Source: Deltaproteobacteria bacterium (GTDB taxonomy: Bacteria; Desulfobacterota; Desulfobaccia; Desulfobaccales; 0-14-0-80-60-11). Taken from it: 38,911 nt of DNA. Shown piece after piece: positions 21,661 to 31,216 of this stretch. The position numbers and the translations under genes were made by a program. The stretch lies in contig JAPLJC010000211.1 of the NCBI GenBank assembly GCA_026388765.1, forward strand, positions 1 through 38,911, given 5' to 3'. A model generated the notes under the pieces. It was given only the letters and a program-made list of their open reading frames with translations. It ran no database searches and was not told the DNA's origin. Position 1 is the stretch's first letter; every line of letters starts with the position of its first letter.

Positions 21661-23613
21661 ATGATGAGGTTTCAGCGCCCTATCGAGGATATTGTAGAAA
21701 CCATTCAATTAGCGAAAGCTCATGGAAGGGGGTGCAGTCTCCTGGTCGGAGCTGGATGCTCCGTAAAAGCGGGGATTCCCCTGGCTTCTGGCTTTGTAGA
21801 GCTTATCAAGGAACTGCGCCCAAGCGCCTATAGTCGAGCTGAAGAGAAAACCTATCCTAAATGCATGGCCGAATTACACCTGGATGAACGTCGGGACCTT
21901 ATTTCTGAGTACGTTGACAAGGCCAAGATTAACTGGGGCCATGTCTGTATGGCCCTGCTAATACAGAACGGCTACGTGGATCGAGTGTTAACCACCAATT
22001 TCGATTTGCTGGTAGTCAGGGCTTGTGCCCTGTTAGGGGAATTTCCGGCAATTTATGATTTTGCCGCATCACAACTTTTTAAGGCTGCAAATATCCCAGA
22101 TAAGGCGGTCTTCTATCTCCACGGTCAACGCACAGGTTTTATTTTAATCAATACGGAAGAAGAGTTTAAAAAGCATTCCGATCTCTTGGGGCCGGTCTTT
22201 GAGGACGCGGGTAGAGGTCACGTTTGGATTGTGGTTGGATATAGCGGTGAAAATGATCCAGTGTTTGACCATCTGGCAAAGGTTAATCGGTTTGATAATG
22301 GTCTTTACTGGATAGGTTATCAGGACAATGAGCCGGCTCTGCATGTCCGAGAGAAGCTGCTAATCCCCGAAAAGGGTGCTTATTATCTCAATGGCTTTGA
22401 TGCTGACTCTTTTTTTATAGAATTAACCCAAAAATTGTATATCTTTCCCCCTGCATTTATCGGCCAACCTTTTACTCATTTGGACCGCACCCTAGAGTTA
22501 CTTACGCCTTTTACATTGCCGGGGCAAACAGCCGAGGAGGATGTTATCAACATCCCGCGGCAGTGGATTAAAGGTGCAATTGAACAGTACGAAAACCGTG
22601 GCTCCCTGGCGGCAGCTGCCAAGGAGGTGCCCTATGGGGCAAATCCCGAGCTGCTGGCCTCACTCAATGCGGCAGCCCAACGCCTCTTGATGGCTGGAGA
22701 TTACGAGGGCGTGTTAACCTTCCTTGAGCACCATAGAAAGTCGCCTTCTCCTGAGCTTGCCGAGACATTAACCTGGGCATATATTTTTCAAGGCAACAAT
22801 TATACTGAATTGGCGAAGGCGAAAACCGGAGAGGAGGCCGATAGGGTCTTCGCCCAGGCCGCAGAAAAGTATCAGGCCGCTCTAACCATAAAATCTGATT
22901 CGAGTCATGCCCTTAATCACTGGGGCGCTGCAATTTTTAACCATGCGCAAACCAAGAAGACCTTCGAAGAAGCTGACATACTCCTAAGGGAGGCCATAGA
23001 AAAGTACCAAGCTGCTTTGACCATCAAGCCGGATATGCACAAAGCTCTTGCCGGTTTGAGCGCTTCGCTCATTGAACTGGGGAGGACCAAGAACGCGGAA
23101 GAAGCTGAGACACTATTTAGACAAGCCATAGAAAAGCTACAACCTGAAATTGCCATCAAACCGGATGATTTAGATATCCTTGGTGTTTGGGCCGTTGCCC
23201 ATGCTGCACTGGGGAGAATTAAAGATGGGGAAGAAGCTGAAATACTATTTAGACAAGCCATAGAACAGTACCAAAACATTCTGAACGTCAAACCAGATCA
23301 TCACATTGTCCTCTATAACATGGGAGGGACCCTTATCGACCAGGCGCGCGCTAAAATTGGGGAGGAGGCCGCTCGCCTTTACGACCAGGCCAAAGAGAAA
23401 TTGTTAAAAGCCGAGGAACTAAAACCCGGATCAGGTGCTTATAACCTGGCATGTTTATATTCCATGATAGGTGATGAAGCCTCTTGTCGGCAGTGGTTGG
23501 AGAAAAGTCTGGAAGTAGGCACCTTGCCACGCCGGCAACACCTGCTAAAGGACCCGGACCTTGAAAATGTGAGAAAGCTTGAGTGGTTTAAAGAATTACT
23601 TCCTAATAAATAG
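21661..23613 (+). CDS. SIR2-TPR protein, candidate NAD-cleaving phage-defence effector
   Basis: 650 residues. Residues 20-270 form a SIR2-like Rossmann domain: GAGCSVKAGIP (30-40), TTNFD (111-115), the catalytic His in YLHG (His154) and VVGYSGENDP (about 192-201). No zinc-binding Cys pairs of protein deacylases. Residues 380-600 hold tandem TPR-like repeats with a recurring EEAExLFRQAIEKYQxxLxIKPD unit, used for protein binding or oligomerisation. Similar SIR2 plus repeat proteins deplete NAD+ upon phage infection. Single gene, good ribosome site (AAGGAAG), no partner such as HerA, Argonaute or ThsA-type neighbours. Lower GC than flanking genes. Function inferred from family, not shown. Confidence 0.75.
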   Translation: MMRFQRPIEDIVETIQLAKAHGRGCSLLVGAGCSVKAGIPLASGFVELIKELRPSAYSRAEEKTYPKCMAELHLDERRDLISEYVDKAKINWGHVCMALLIQNGYVDRVLTTNFDLLVVRACALLGEFPAIYDFAASQLFKAANIPDKAVFYLHGQRTGFILINTEEEFKKHSDLLGPVFEDAGRGHVWIVVGYSGENDPVFDHLAKVNRFDNGLYWIGYQDNEPALHVREKLLIPEKGAYYLNGFDADSFFIELTQKLYIFPPAFIGQPFTHLDRTLELLTPFTLPGQTAEEDVINIPRQWIKGAIEQYENRGSLAAAAKEVPYGANPELLASLNAAAQRLLMAGDYEGVLTFLEHHRKSPSPELAETLTWAYIFQGNNYTELAKAKTGEEADRVFAQAAEKYQAALTIKSDSSHALNHWGAAIFNHAQTKKTFEEADILLREAIEKYQAALTIKPDMHKALAGLSASLIELGRTKNAEEAETLFRQAIEKLQPEIAIKPDDLDILGVWAVAHAALGRIKDGEEAEILFRQAIEQYQNILNVKPDHHIVLYNMGGTLIDQARAKIGEEAARLYDQAKEKLLKAEELKPGSGAYNLACLYSMIGDEASCRQWLEKSLEVGTLPRRQHLLKDPDLENVRKLEWFKELLPNK

Positions 23614-23907
23614 GAGTCTGGTTACCCCGAAAATCGCTTGCTTTTTTCACCATTTTCCTGTAAACATCATAAAGTTAACGGGCGCCCCAGGCGCGACTTG
23701 GTAAAATAAGGAGTCCTTCCCAAGAGTAACCGGCTTAATTTACGGACAAAACAGGGTAAAGGAGCAGTCCCCGCCCGGGGCCGACGTGGCTTCGGGGGGG
23801 CGGGTTTGACCCCAATTTTCGGTATTTAGACCAACCTCCACCGCTCACCCCCGTTTCTCCCCTTTATCCCAGCCTCCCAGGCCCCGGAAGCCCTTGGTCC
23901 TAACCTC
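23614..23907. other. Gene-free gap with a weak partial match to the dispersed repeat
   Basis: Around 23672-23720, the words AACGGGCGCCCCAG and GGTAAAATAAGG recall one part of the ~360-bp repeat (AACGGACGCCCCGG, GGTAAAATAAGG at 3610-3650). The match is short and gapped, and may be a decayed end. A GC-rich hairpin (CCCCGCCC...GGGGGCGGG) lies at about 23769-23805. No gene seen. Confidence 0.35.
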
Positions 23908-25023
23908 ATGGCAGCCAGCAACCCGCTCATTGGTCAAATTCTGCCGCACCTCACCCAACTGACGCCCTACCAGGCTGGCAAGCCCCTGGAAGAACTTGAA
24001 CGAGAATTGGGATTAACCGACGCCATCAAGCTGGCCTCCAACGAAAACCCCTTGGGACCATCTCCCAAGGCCCTGGCCGCCATTCAAGCCAATCTCTTAA
24101 GCATTCACCGTTACCCCGACAGCCACGCCTATTACCTGAAAGAGGACCTGGCCGCCTATCTGGGGATCTCCCCCCAGCAGCTCATTTTCGGCAACGGCTC
24201 CGACGAGATCCTGGACCTGCTGATCCGGGCCCTGGTGCCCGCCGGCGGCGAAGTTCTCAGCACCACCCACACCTTCCTGATGTACGGCCTCATAACCAAG
24301 GCCGTCGGTGGTGTCTTTCGCCCGGTGCCGCTGAAAAAATTGCGGGTAGACCTGAAGGCCGTGGCCCAGGCCGTTACCAGCCAAACCCGGCTGATCATCC
24401 TGAACAATCCCAACAACCCCACCGGCACCGTTTTTTACCGGGAGGAGTGGGAAGAGTTTCTGGCCGCCCTCCCGGCCAACCTCACCGTGGTCCTGGACGA
24501 AGCCTACCTCGATTTCGCCGACGACCCCCGGGTGCCCTCCGGTCTGGCCTACCTGGCCGAAGACCGGGCCCTGGTGGGGCTGCGCACCTTTTCCAAGGCT
24601 TACGGCCTGGCCGGTTTACGCATCGGCTACGGCTACGGCCCCAGCCCGCTCATCGACTGCCTGAACCGCCTGCGGATGCCCTTCAACGTCAACCGGCTGG
24701 CCCAGGTGGCAGCCCGGGCCGCTCTGACCGATACCGATTTCTTGGCCCGCACCCTGGAACTGGTTCTCAATGGCAAGGCAGAGATTTGCCGGGAACTGGG
24801 GCTCCTTGGCCTGGAATATGTTGACACCCAGGCCAACTTTATCTTGATCCGGGTGCCTATACCGGGGCGGCAGGTCTTTGAAGCCATGCTGCGCCAGGGG
24901 GTCATTATCCGGGCCATGGACGCTTATGGTTTGCCGGACCATATCCGGGTCAACGTGGGCTTGCCGCAGGAGAACCGCCGCTTCCTTGAAGCCTTGCAAC
25001 AGGTGTTGGGGATAAACGGCTGA
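23908..25023 (+). CDS. hisC: Histidinol-phosphate aminotransferase
   Basis: 371 residues. PLP-dependent fold-type I aminotransferase for the histidine pathway. Seen: KLASNENPLGPSPKA substrate-binding motif near residue 40, the GNGSDEILDLL turn, NPNNPTGT, the VLDEAYLDF Asp, TFSKAYGLAGLRIGY carrying the Schiff-base Lys, and the C-terminal IRVNVG Arg. ATG 23908 is chosen over upstream sequence without starts. Its stop overlaps the GTG of cmk. In relatives this gene precedes cmk and rpsA in a conserved order. Confidence 0.93.
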   Translation: MAASNPLIGQILPHLTQLTPYQAGKPLEELERELGLTDAIKLASNENPLGPSPKALAAIQANLLSIHRYPDSHAYYLKEDLAAYLGISPQQLIFGNGSDEILDLLIRALVPAGGEVLSTTHTFLMYGLITKAVGGVFRPVPLKKLRVDLKAVAQAVTSQTRLIILNNPNNPTGTVFYREEWEEFLAALPANLTVVLDEAYLDFADDPRVPSGLAYLAEDRALVGLRTFSKAYGLAGLRIGYGYGPSPLIDCLNRLRMPFNVNRLAQVAARAALTDTDFLARTLELVLNGKAEICRELGLLGLEYVDTQANFILIRVPIPGRQVFEAMLRQGVIIRAMDAYGLPDHIRVNVGLPQENRRFLEALQQVLGING

Positions 25024-25695
25024 GTGGGAAAACGGGCCATTATTACCATCGACGGTCCGGCCGGAGCCGGCAAGAGCACGGTGGGCCGGCGGCTGGCTCA
25101 ATCCCTGGACTATCTCTACCTGGATAGCGGTTCTCTTTATCGGGCCGTGGCCTGGCAAAGCCTGCGCCGGGGTCTGGACCTGGACGACCCTGGGGTGATG
25201 GGTGAGTTTTTGCCAAGCTTTAAGCCGGAAATCAAGGCCGACGGCGCGGGTTTTCACCTGTTCATCGACGGTCGGGAAGTGCGGGAGGAAATTCGCACGC
25301 CCGAAGTGAGCCGGGGGGCCTCGATGGTGGCCAAGCTGCCCATGGTGCGCCGGTGGGTCAAGGAACATTTGCGCTGGCTGGCCCGCAATGGCGGTGTGGT
25401 GGCCGACGGCCGGGATCAAGGCACCGCGGTCTTCCCGGAGGCGGGGTTTAAGTTTTATCTGGATGCGGCGCTGCGCACCAGGGCACTGCGCCGGTTGCAG
25501 GATTGGCGGCAAAATAATGATCCGCCCTCCCTGGAAGAGGTCATGCGGGACGTTGAGGCCCGGGACCGCCAGGACGAAACCCGGGACGAGGCGCCGCTGA
25601 AAGTGCCGCCAGGGGCGGTGGTCGTCGACACCACCGACTTGAACGTGGAGCAGGTGGTGGAAAGGTGCCTGGCGGAGATTAGAAGCTTGGGGTAA
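25024..25695 (+). CDS. cmk: Cytidylate kinase
   Basis: 223 residues, phosphorylates CMP and dCMP. P-loop GPAGAGKST (11-19), YLDSGSLYR, the Arg of VVADGRDQGT and DAALRTRALRRLQD fit the bacterial Cmk family. GTG 25024 overlaps hisC by the codon arrangement TGAGTG, so translation is coupled. It is the true Cmk; the protein at 10253 is a distant paralogue. Confidence 0.93.
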   Translation: MGKRAIITIDGPAGAGKSTVGRRLAQSLDYLYLDSGSLYRAVAWQSLRRGLDLDDPGVMGEFLPSFKPEIKADGAGFHLFIDGREVREEIRTPEVSRGASMVAKLPMVRRWVKEHLRWLARNGGVVADGRDQGTAVFPEAGFKFYLDAALRTRALRRLQDWRQNNDPPSLEEVMRDVEARDRQDETRDEAPLKVPPGAVVVDTTDLNVEQVVERCLAEIRSLG

Positions 25696-25775
25696 AAGGG
25701 GAAAAGGGGAAGAGGGGAAAAGGAAAAAACAAAACAAAGGCCCTTCCCTTTTAACCTTTTCCCCCAGGGAACGAT
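25694..25775. repeat. Polypurine-polypyrimidine palindrome between cmk and rpsA
   Basis: A GGGGAAAAGGGGAAG purine run followed by CCCTTCCCTTTTAACC. Similar in kind to 12366-12450. It occupies the place where ispH/lytB often sits between cmk and rpsA in related genomes; ispH is absent here. Confidence 0.45.
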
Positions 25776-25853
25776 TTAAGAACAGCAACCGGCCCGGGAG
25801 CCGGAGAAAATAAACCAATAACTGGTACTAAAGGAACAGGGGGTCAACCTAAC

Positions 25854-27779
25854 ATGGAAGGTATGGAAAAAAACGAACTGACTAACCACACCCAGCCGGA
25901 AGCGATCGAGGACCGGCCGCAACCCGAGGTCGAGGCTTCGGCGCTGGCAGCCGCTGTAGAGGCTTCTCCGGAAGAGACTTCTCTGGAAGAGGCCTCTTTA
26001 GAAGAGACTTCTCTGGAAGAGACTTCTTTGGAAGAGGGCTCTCCGGAAGAGGCTCCTCAAGCGGAGGCTTCCCAGGCAGAAGCCATGCCGGAGATGTCGG
26101 ATATGGAATCCATGAGCGAGCTCTACGAGGAGAGCCTCAGGCGAGTTCAGGAAGGGGAAGTGGTCAAAGGCCGCATCGTCTCCATCACCAAGGACTTCGT
26201 GATGTTGGACATCGGCTACAAATCCGAAGGCCAGATTCCCATCCACGAATTCACCACCCCGGAAGGCGAAATTACCGCCGTAGTGGGCGATGAGGTGGAA
26301 GCCTTGATGGAGAGCCGGGAAGATGAAGAAGGCGCGCTCATGCTTTCCAAAAACAAGGCCTCGAAAATCAAGGTGTGGGAAGAAGTCAGCTACGCCTACC
26401 ACCACGACACCGAGGTGATGGGCACGGTGGTGGCCAAGGTCAAGGGCGGACTATCCGTGGACCTGGGCGGCATCATCGCCTTCCTGCCCGGCTCCCAGGT
26501 GGACCTGGCCCCCATGCGCCATACCGACCATCTCATCGGCGAGAAGTTCTCCTTCCGGGTCTTGAAGTTCAACCGCAAACGGCGCAACGTGGTGCTCTCC
26601 CGGCGGGTCATGCTGGAGAAGGCCAAAGGCGAGGCCAAGGCCACCCTGCTGGCCACCCTGGAAGAGGACAAGGTCCTGCAAGGCGTGGTGAAGAACATCA
26701 CCGATTACGGGGTCTTCGTGGACCTGGGGGGGCTGGACGGCCTGCTGCACATCACCGACCTCTCCTATGGCCGGGTGCGCCATCCCGCCGACCTCTTCAA
26801 GGTCGGGGACACCATCGACGTTAAGGTTCTGAGCTTCGACCGGGACAAGGAACGCATCTCCCTGGGTCTGAAACAGCTCACCCCGGACCCCTGGAGCCTG
26901 GTGGAGGAAAAATTTGCCCTGGGCACCCGGGTCACCGGCAAGGTGGTGAGCCTCACCGACTACGGCTCCTTCGTGGAGTTGGAGCCCGGAGTGGAAGGCC
27001 TGATCCATATCTCCGAGATGTCCTGGACCCGTAAGATCCGGCATCCTTCCCAGGTGCTCACGGTGGGCGACGTGGTGGAAGCCACCGTTCTGGAACTGGA
27101 GCCGACCCGCAAGCGCATCTCCCTGAGCCTGAAGCAGGTGGAACCCAACCCCTGGGAAGTCATCGGCGAGAAATACCCGGTGGGTTCGGTCATTGAAGGC
27201 AAGATCAAGAACATCACGGACTTCGGCATCTTCATCGGCATCGACGAAGGCATCGACGGCCTGGTGCACATCTCCGACATCTCCTGGACCAAGCGCTTCA
27301 AGCATCCCTCGGAGATCTATAAGAAGGGCCAGGTGGTGCAGGCCAAGGTCTTGTATATCGATAAAGAAAACGAACGCTTTTCACTGAGCATCAAAGACCT
27401 GAGCCCCAACCCCTGGCAAACCATCGACCAGCGCTTTCCGGTGGGTTCCGCCGTGTCCGGCCCCATCACCAACATCACCGACTTCGGCCTCTTCGTGGAA
27501 GTGGAAGAAGGCATCGAAGGGCTGATCCACATTTCCGAACTGGGGCGGGACAAGCAGAAGATGACCGCTCTCAAGGTGGGGGACGTGATCCGGGCCAAGG
27601 TGATCCACGCCTCGGCCACCGAGCGCCGCATCGGCCTGTCCATCCGCAAGCTGGAGACCGACGAGGAGCAGTCCCATTACCGGGATTACATGCATTCCCG
27701 CACCGAAGCGACCACCAACATCGGGGACCTGATCCGGGAGACCCTGGAAGAGAAGCAGACCAAGGATAATAACGGGTAA
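25854..27779 (+). CDS. rpsA: 30S ribosomal protein S1 with an acidic repeated N-terminal extension
   Basis: 641 residues, six S1 (OB-fold) domains: about 98-165, 182-250, 266-337, 352-424, 438-511 and 525-594, each with G-x-V-x-x-I/L-x-x-Y/F-G-x-F-V-type strands (VKNITDYGVFVDLGG, VSLTDYGSFVELEPG, IKNITDFGIFIG). S1 binds mRNA and the 30S subunit and allows translation of weakly led messages. Unusual is an acidic extension of about 85 residues with a tandem S-L-E-E-T/A unit (SLEEASLEETSLEETSLEE). ATG 25854 and 25863 both possible, with no clear ribosome site. Sits after cmk, before sppA. Confidence 0.93.
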   Translation: MEGMEKNELTNHTQPEAIEDRPQPEVEASALAAAVEASPEETSLEEASLEETSLEETSLEEGSPEEAPQAEASQAEAMPEMSDMESMSELYEESLRRVQEGEVVKGRIVSITKDFVMLDIGYKSEGQIPIHEFTTPEGEITAVVGDEVEALMESREDEEGALMLSKNKASKIKVWEEVSYAYHHDTEVMGTVVAKVKGGLSVDLGGIIAFLPGSQVDLAPMRHTDHLIGEKFSFRVLKFNRKRRNVVLSRRVMLEKAKGEAKATLLATLEEDKVLQGVVKNITDYGVFVDLGGLDGLLHITDLSYGRVRHPADLFKVGDTIDVKVLSFDRDKERISLGLKQLTPDPWSLVEEKFALGTRVTGKVVSLTDYGSFVELEPGVEGLIHISEMSWTRKIRHPSQVLTVGDVVEATVLELEPTRKRISLSLKQVEPNPWEVIGEKYPVGSVIEGKIKNITDFGIFIGIDEGIDGLVHISDISWTKRFKHPSEIYKKGQVVQAKVLYIDKENERFSLSIKDLSPNPWQTIDQRFPVGSAVSGPITNITDFGLFVEVEEGIEGLIHISELGRDKQKMTALKVGDVIRAKVIHASATERRIGLSIRKLETDEEQSHYRDYMHSRTEATTNIGDLIRETLEEKQTKDNNG

Positions 27780-27790
27780 CCGCCAAGACG

Positions 27791-28687
27791 ATGAAATCAC
27801 ACCCCCTGATAACCGGTTCCCTGATCACTGTCCTGGTGATCCTCTTCTGCGTGGGCGTGAGCGTCATCGCCTTTAAATTTCTGGGTAAAGGCAGTATGGC
27901 GTTGGTGAGCGGGGAGAAAGTGGGCGTGGTGGAAATCAAGGGCCTGATCACCGACTCCAAGGCCGTCCTCAAACAACTGGACCGCTTTAAGGAGGACCCG
28001 GACATCAAGGCCGTAGTGCTGCGGATCAACTCCCCGGGGGGCGCCGTGGGCCCCTCCCAGGAAATCCTGCGGGAAGTCGAGAAAGTCCGGCAGAAGAAAA
28101 AGGTCGTGGCCTCCCTGGGCACGCTGGCCGCTTCGGGAGGCTACTACATCGCCTGCGGCGCCGACCTGATTATGGCCAATAAAGGCACGGCCACGGGCAG
28201 CATCGGGGTGATCATGCAGTTCACCAACGTCGAGGCCCTGACCAAGAAGGTCGGCCTCGACTTCTTCACCCTGAAGTCCGGACGCTACAAGGACGTGGGC
28301 TCCCCCTTCCGGTCCATGACCCCGGAAGAGCGGGAATACATGCAGCATCTGCTGGATAACATCTACCAGCAGTTTTTAAGCGACGTAGCCCGCAATCGCA
28401 AGATACCGCTGGAGAAGCTGAAGACCCTGGCGGAAGGCAAGGTCTACACCGGCGAGGAGGCCAAACAGGTGGGCCTGGTGGATGAGTTCGGCAACCTGCC
28501 GGACGCCATCGACAAGGCCGGACGTTTAGGCGGCATCAAGGGTAAGGTGGAAGCCGTCTATCCTGAGAAAGAAGGCTTCTCCCTGCTGCGCCTCCTCCTG
28601 GGGGAAGAGGCCGAAGAGACCCTGACCAACCTGACCCTAGCCCTCCCCTACCCCGAGCCGGCCTTTTTGCCGACCTGGTTTAAGTAA
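27791..28687 (+). CDS. sppA: Signal peptide peptidase SppA, short (36K) type
   Basis: 298 residues with an N-terminal membrane helix (about 8-30). Serine protease with Ser/Lys dyad: RINSPGGAVGPSQEI, the catalytic Ser in GTLAASGGYYIACGAD, TGSIGVI and the Lys in TLKSGRYKDVGSP. It degrades signal peptides left in the membrane. Starts 11 bases after rpsA, so it is likely in the same transcript; the terminator is in the direct repeat that follows (28731-28764). Confidence 0.92.
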   Translation: MKSHPLITGSLITVLVILFCVGVSVIAFKFLGKGSMALVSGEKVGVVEIKGLITDSKAVLKQLDRFKEDPDIKAVVLRINSPGGAVGPSQEILREVEKVRQKKKVVASLGTLAASGGYYIACGADLIMANKGTATGSIGVIMQFTNVEALTKKVGLDFFTLKSGRYKDVGSPFRSMTPEEREYMQHLLDNIYQQFLSDVARNRKIPLEKLKTLAEGKVYTGEEAKQVGLVDEFGNLPDAIDKAGRLGGIKGKVEAVYPEKEGFSLLRLLLGEEAEETLTNLTLALPYPEPAFLPTWFK

Positions 28688-28700
28688 GATATTTCACCAC

Positions 28701-28889
28701 AGAGACACAGAGGGCACAGAGAAAAGAGCATAAGCCTTGGCGGGTGGCGCCAAGGCTTTATTTTATTGGGGCAACCTGGCTCTGTTGGGATAGATGAAGC
28801 ATGAGTTACAAGTCACTTCCTTACCAGGTTAACCAGATATCTTGATAATATCGCCAATCGTCCGAATGGGCCGATCCTGGCAAGTAATC
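28701..28889 (+). repeat. Direct repeat, left copy (~189 bp), flanking the collagen cassette
   Basis: Aligns with 32994-33180 with about 90 percent identity by eye. It opens with AGAGACACAGAGG filler, contains an intrinsic terminator (AAGCCTTGGCG/CGCCAAGGCTT then TTATTTTATT, 28731-28764), and continues through GATGAAGCATGAGTTACAAG and CCGAATGGGCCGAT to CAAGTAATC. Between this copy and 29130 there is AT-rich sequence with no supported gene; a minus-strand frame overlapping 28836-29000 has no known relative. Confidence 0.85.
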
Positions 28890-29130
28890 AGCGCTCCCTG
28901 TTTCTGGTTTTTCTTTAAGCCCCGGTTAAATACTGCCTGCTGTCCTTGCTCTAAAACGATGACCAGAGCGATTGGCGGTCTGAATGGGACCTGCACAATA
29001 TTGATGGATGAACAAAATAATATATAGATGAAACTTTTTGATAAAGTTATTGACATTAATTTCATTTCATGCCAAATTTGTAGCCCCACTGGAACTGATT
29101 GCGCTTTGAGCCTTTACCGGAAAGGCCGGG

Positions 29131-29535
29131 ATGGAGAGCCAACCCCACCGCGGTTTGCATTTTGCCCACAGGCAACCGTCCCTGCTGTCCCTCCTTTGCC
29201 TGGTCGTCTTCCTGCCGTATCTCTTGCTGCCGGCGGTCTATTACAGCCACCTGACCGCGGCCTTCCTGCCTGCCTTTCAGGGGGTTCCCAGAGCCGGACC
29301 TTTGGCTATCGGGACCTATCCTGAAAAACCGCAGGAGCCTTACCACGACAGTAACACCTGTCCCATCTGCCGGGGGGGGACTTCAAGCTTTCAGGATTAT
29401 GGCTTCTGTTCCTTGCCCCAGGCTCCGGAAGGCGCTACCCCAGCTTGGCTAGCTGCCGTTATCAGCCCCACTCCTATCATCGCCACCTCGGACTTTTTGG
29501 TTTCGGAACCGCGGGCCCCGCCCGTTTTCCTGTAA
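29131..29535 (+). CDS. Small membrane-anchored CPxC protein (DUF2946-like), hypothetical
   Basis: 134 residues with one or two hydrophobic helices (about 18-36), then YHDSNTCPICRGGTSSFQDYGFC near residues 70-90, a CPxC motif with a further Cys. A CPxC plus S/A-S-F-Q-x-Y-G pattern is reminiscent of short uncharacterised membrane proteins of the DUF2946 type, but this is a weak match. First gene inside the direct repeats. The ribosome site before ATG 29131 is weak. Confidence 0.5.
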   Translation: MESQPHRGLHFAHRQPSLLSLLCLVVFLPYLLLPAVYYSHLTAAFLPAFQGVPRAGPLAIGTYPEKPQEPYHDSNTCPICRGGTSSFQDYGFCSLPQAPEGATPAWLAAVISPTPIIATSDFLVSEPRAPPVFL

Positions 29536-29674
29536 CTCCCCAGTCAGCCAATCCCTCAGATTGCTCGGTGCTCCAGGGTAAAAATCCATCCAACTTATCT
29601 TTAATCTTTAGCGGCAAGGACACTGAAAAGTAGGGATAACCGTCAAATCTCTTTATTTAAGAAGGAGCAAGACC

Positions 29675-31093
29675 ATGAAAAAAGTAGCTTATTTACTGGT
29701 ACTGGTGGTGGTATGGTGCGGCGTGGTCGGGTTAGGATCGGCAGACCGGGCTTGGGCTGATGACGACTTCTACGTGATCGCGGCAAGTTCGGGGACCTTT
29801 AGAGGTAATTGGGCTGCCGCCACTACCTACAACGCCAAGGATATAGTCTTCTATAACGGCTCGAGCTGGTTCTGTCTGCTTGGCCCAAATCAGAACAAAA
29901 CGCCCGGAGCCAACCCCACCTATTGGACTCTGCTAGCCCAAAAGGGCGATACGGGGCCTCAAGGATTGACCGGGGCTACCGGAGCCACTGGACCCCAGGG
30001 ACTTAAAGGTGACACCGGAGCTACCGGAGCCACCGGCGCCCAGGGACCGATAGGTCTCACCGGAGCCACCGGAGCCACCGGAGCCCAGGGACCGATAGGT
30101 CTCACCGGAGCCACCGGAGCCACCGGGGCCACCGGAGGTACCGGAGCTACCGGGGCCACAGGAGCCACCGGGCCGCAGGGACCCCAGGGACCGGCCGGAG
30201 CCGCCCTCAATCCCCATCAGCTCGCCATGCTGCGCTGGTATGACTGCTCTCAGAACGGCCGGACCTTTTCTACAGGTGCTGCTTCCGGCCCCGCCGCGCT
30301 GGCCAGTGACGGTCTCTATGTTTATGCGGCAAATTCTCTGACCAACAATGTCTGGTATTTCGCGGCCACTGGGGTGACGGCCGGATTTTTGTTTCAGGCG
30401 CTTCCCCCCGCCTGCACCGGGCCGAAGGGTCTATGCCTGGACGGAGCCAATCTCTGGGTGGCCTGTGATACCACCAATAACGTTTGCAAAATGGCTCTCA
30501 GTGGCGCTGCAACCTCAGTTTACCCGGTTCCCACTGGCGCGGCAAACCTGGCCTTTGACGGGACCTTTATCTGGGTGACCAATTCTAAGTCCAACACCGT
30601 CACCAAACTCAAAGCCAGCGATGGCACACCGGACCCTGACTCACCTTTTACGGTCGGCAGCAACCCGTCGGGTATAGCGTTTGACGGTACCAACATCTGG
30701 GTGGCCAATTTTGCGGACGGCACCGTAACCAAGCTGAAGGCCAGCGACGGCTCGGTGGTGGGCACTTACCCGGTTGGTCCCCATCCCCAAGGCGTAGCCT
30801 TTGACGGTACCAACATCTGGGTGGCCAATAGTGGTACCAACACCGTAACCAAGCTGAAGGCCAGCGACGGCTCCTTCATCAACAACATCACCGTTGGCGC
30901 CCAACCATTCGGCCTGGCCTTTGACGGGGCCAACATCTGGGTGACAGATTCCGGCACCGGCTTTGTCTCCAAGATCCATGCCGACAACACGGTCATAAGT
31001 TATAAAGTCGGCAACAACCCGCAGGGCATAACCTTTGACGGGGCCAGTATCTGGGTGGCAAATTTGACTGATAACAACCTCTGTAAGCGTTGA
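29675..31093 (+). CDS. Secreted collagen-like protein with carbohydrate-binding-like module and beta-propeller
   Basis: 472 residues. Signal peptide (to AWA, about 28). Residues 30-90 ([21 protein letters not shown]...YWTLLAQKG) match the small CBM5/12-type module pattern (Y-x-x-G/K-D-x-V-x-Y-x-G-x-x-W...YW). Residues 91-170 are Gly-X-Y triplets, largely GAT, GPQ and GLT, likely to form a triple helix. The rest is a YVTN/NHL-like beta-propeller with repeats of about 43 residues ([28 protein letters not shown]). Likely exported to the surface or matrix. ATG 29675 follows GAAGGAGCAAGACC, the same leader as gene two. Confidence 0.88.
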   Translation: MKKVAYLLVLVVVWCGVVGLGSADRAWADDDFYVIAASSGTFRGNWAAATTYNAKDIVFYNGSSWFCLLGPNQNKTPGANPTYWTLLAQKGDTGPQGLTGATGATGPQGLKGDTGATGATGAQGPIGLTGATGATGAQGPIGLTGATGATGATGGTGATGATGATGPQGPQGPAGAALNPHQLAMLRWYDCSQNGRTFSTGAASGPAALASDGLYVYAANSLTNNVWYFAATGVTAGFLFQALPPACTGPKGLCLDGANLWVACDTTNNVCKMALSGAATSVYPVPTGAANLAFDGTFIWVTNSKSNTVTKLKASDGTPDPDSPFTVGSNPSGIAFDGTNIWVANFADGTVTKLKASDGSVVGTYPVGPHPQGVAFDGTNIWVANSGTNTVTKLKASDGSFINNITVGAQPFGLAFDGANIWVTDSGTGFVSKIHADNTVISYKVGNNPQGITFDGASIWVANLTDNNLCKR

Positions 31094-31216
31094 GGCGAGT
31101 CCTTATATTGTCCCTGCCACAAGATTTTTTTAAAGATGGGCGCTGCCATGAAAAGAAGCAAAGTGGCGCTTGGACTGGCGGCAGTTTTGCCAGGCGGCGC
31201 GACGAGGAGCAAGACC

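Noticed and set aside
21661-23613. SIR2 protein as a Thoeris or SIR2-Argonaute/HerA system
   Set aside because: No TIR, Argonaute or HerA gene lies next to it; the neighbours are housekeeping or unrelated genes.
23672-23720. Third copy of the ~360-bp repeat
   Set aside because: Only two short words match with gaps and the GC-rich core is absent; too weak to call a copy.
28829-29089. Minus-strand 86-codon frame ending in IRTIGDIIKISG
   Set aside because: Overlaps the direct repeat, has no credible start and the second repeat copy does not keep the frame; possibly a relic, not a gene.
29933-30217. Minus-strand open frames with Gly/Ser/Pro repeats opposite the collagen genes
   Set aside because: They are mirror frames of the Gly-X-Y triplets; no ribosome site and no independent content.
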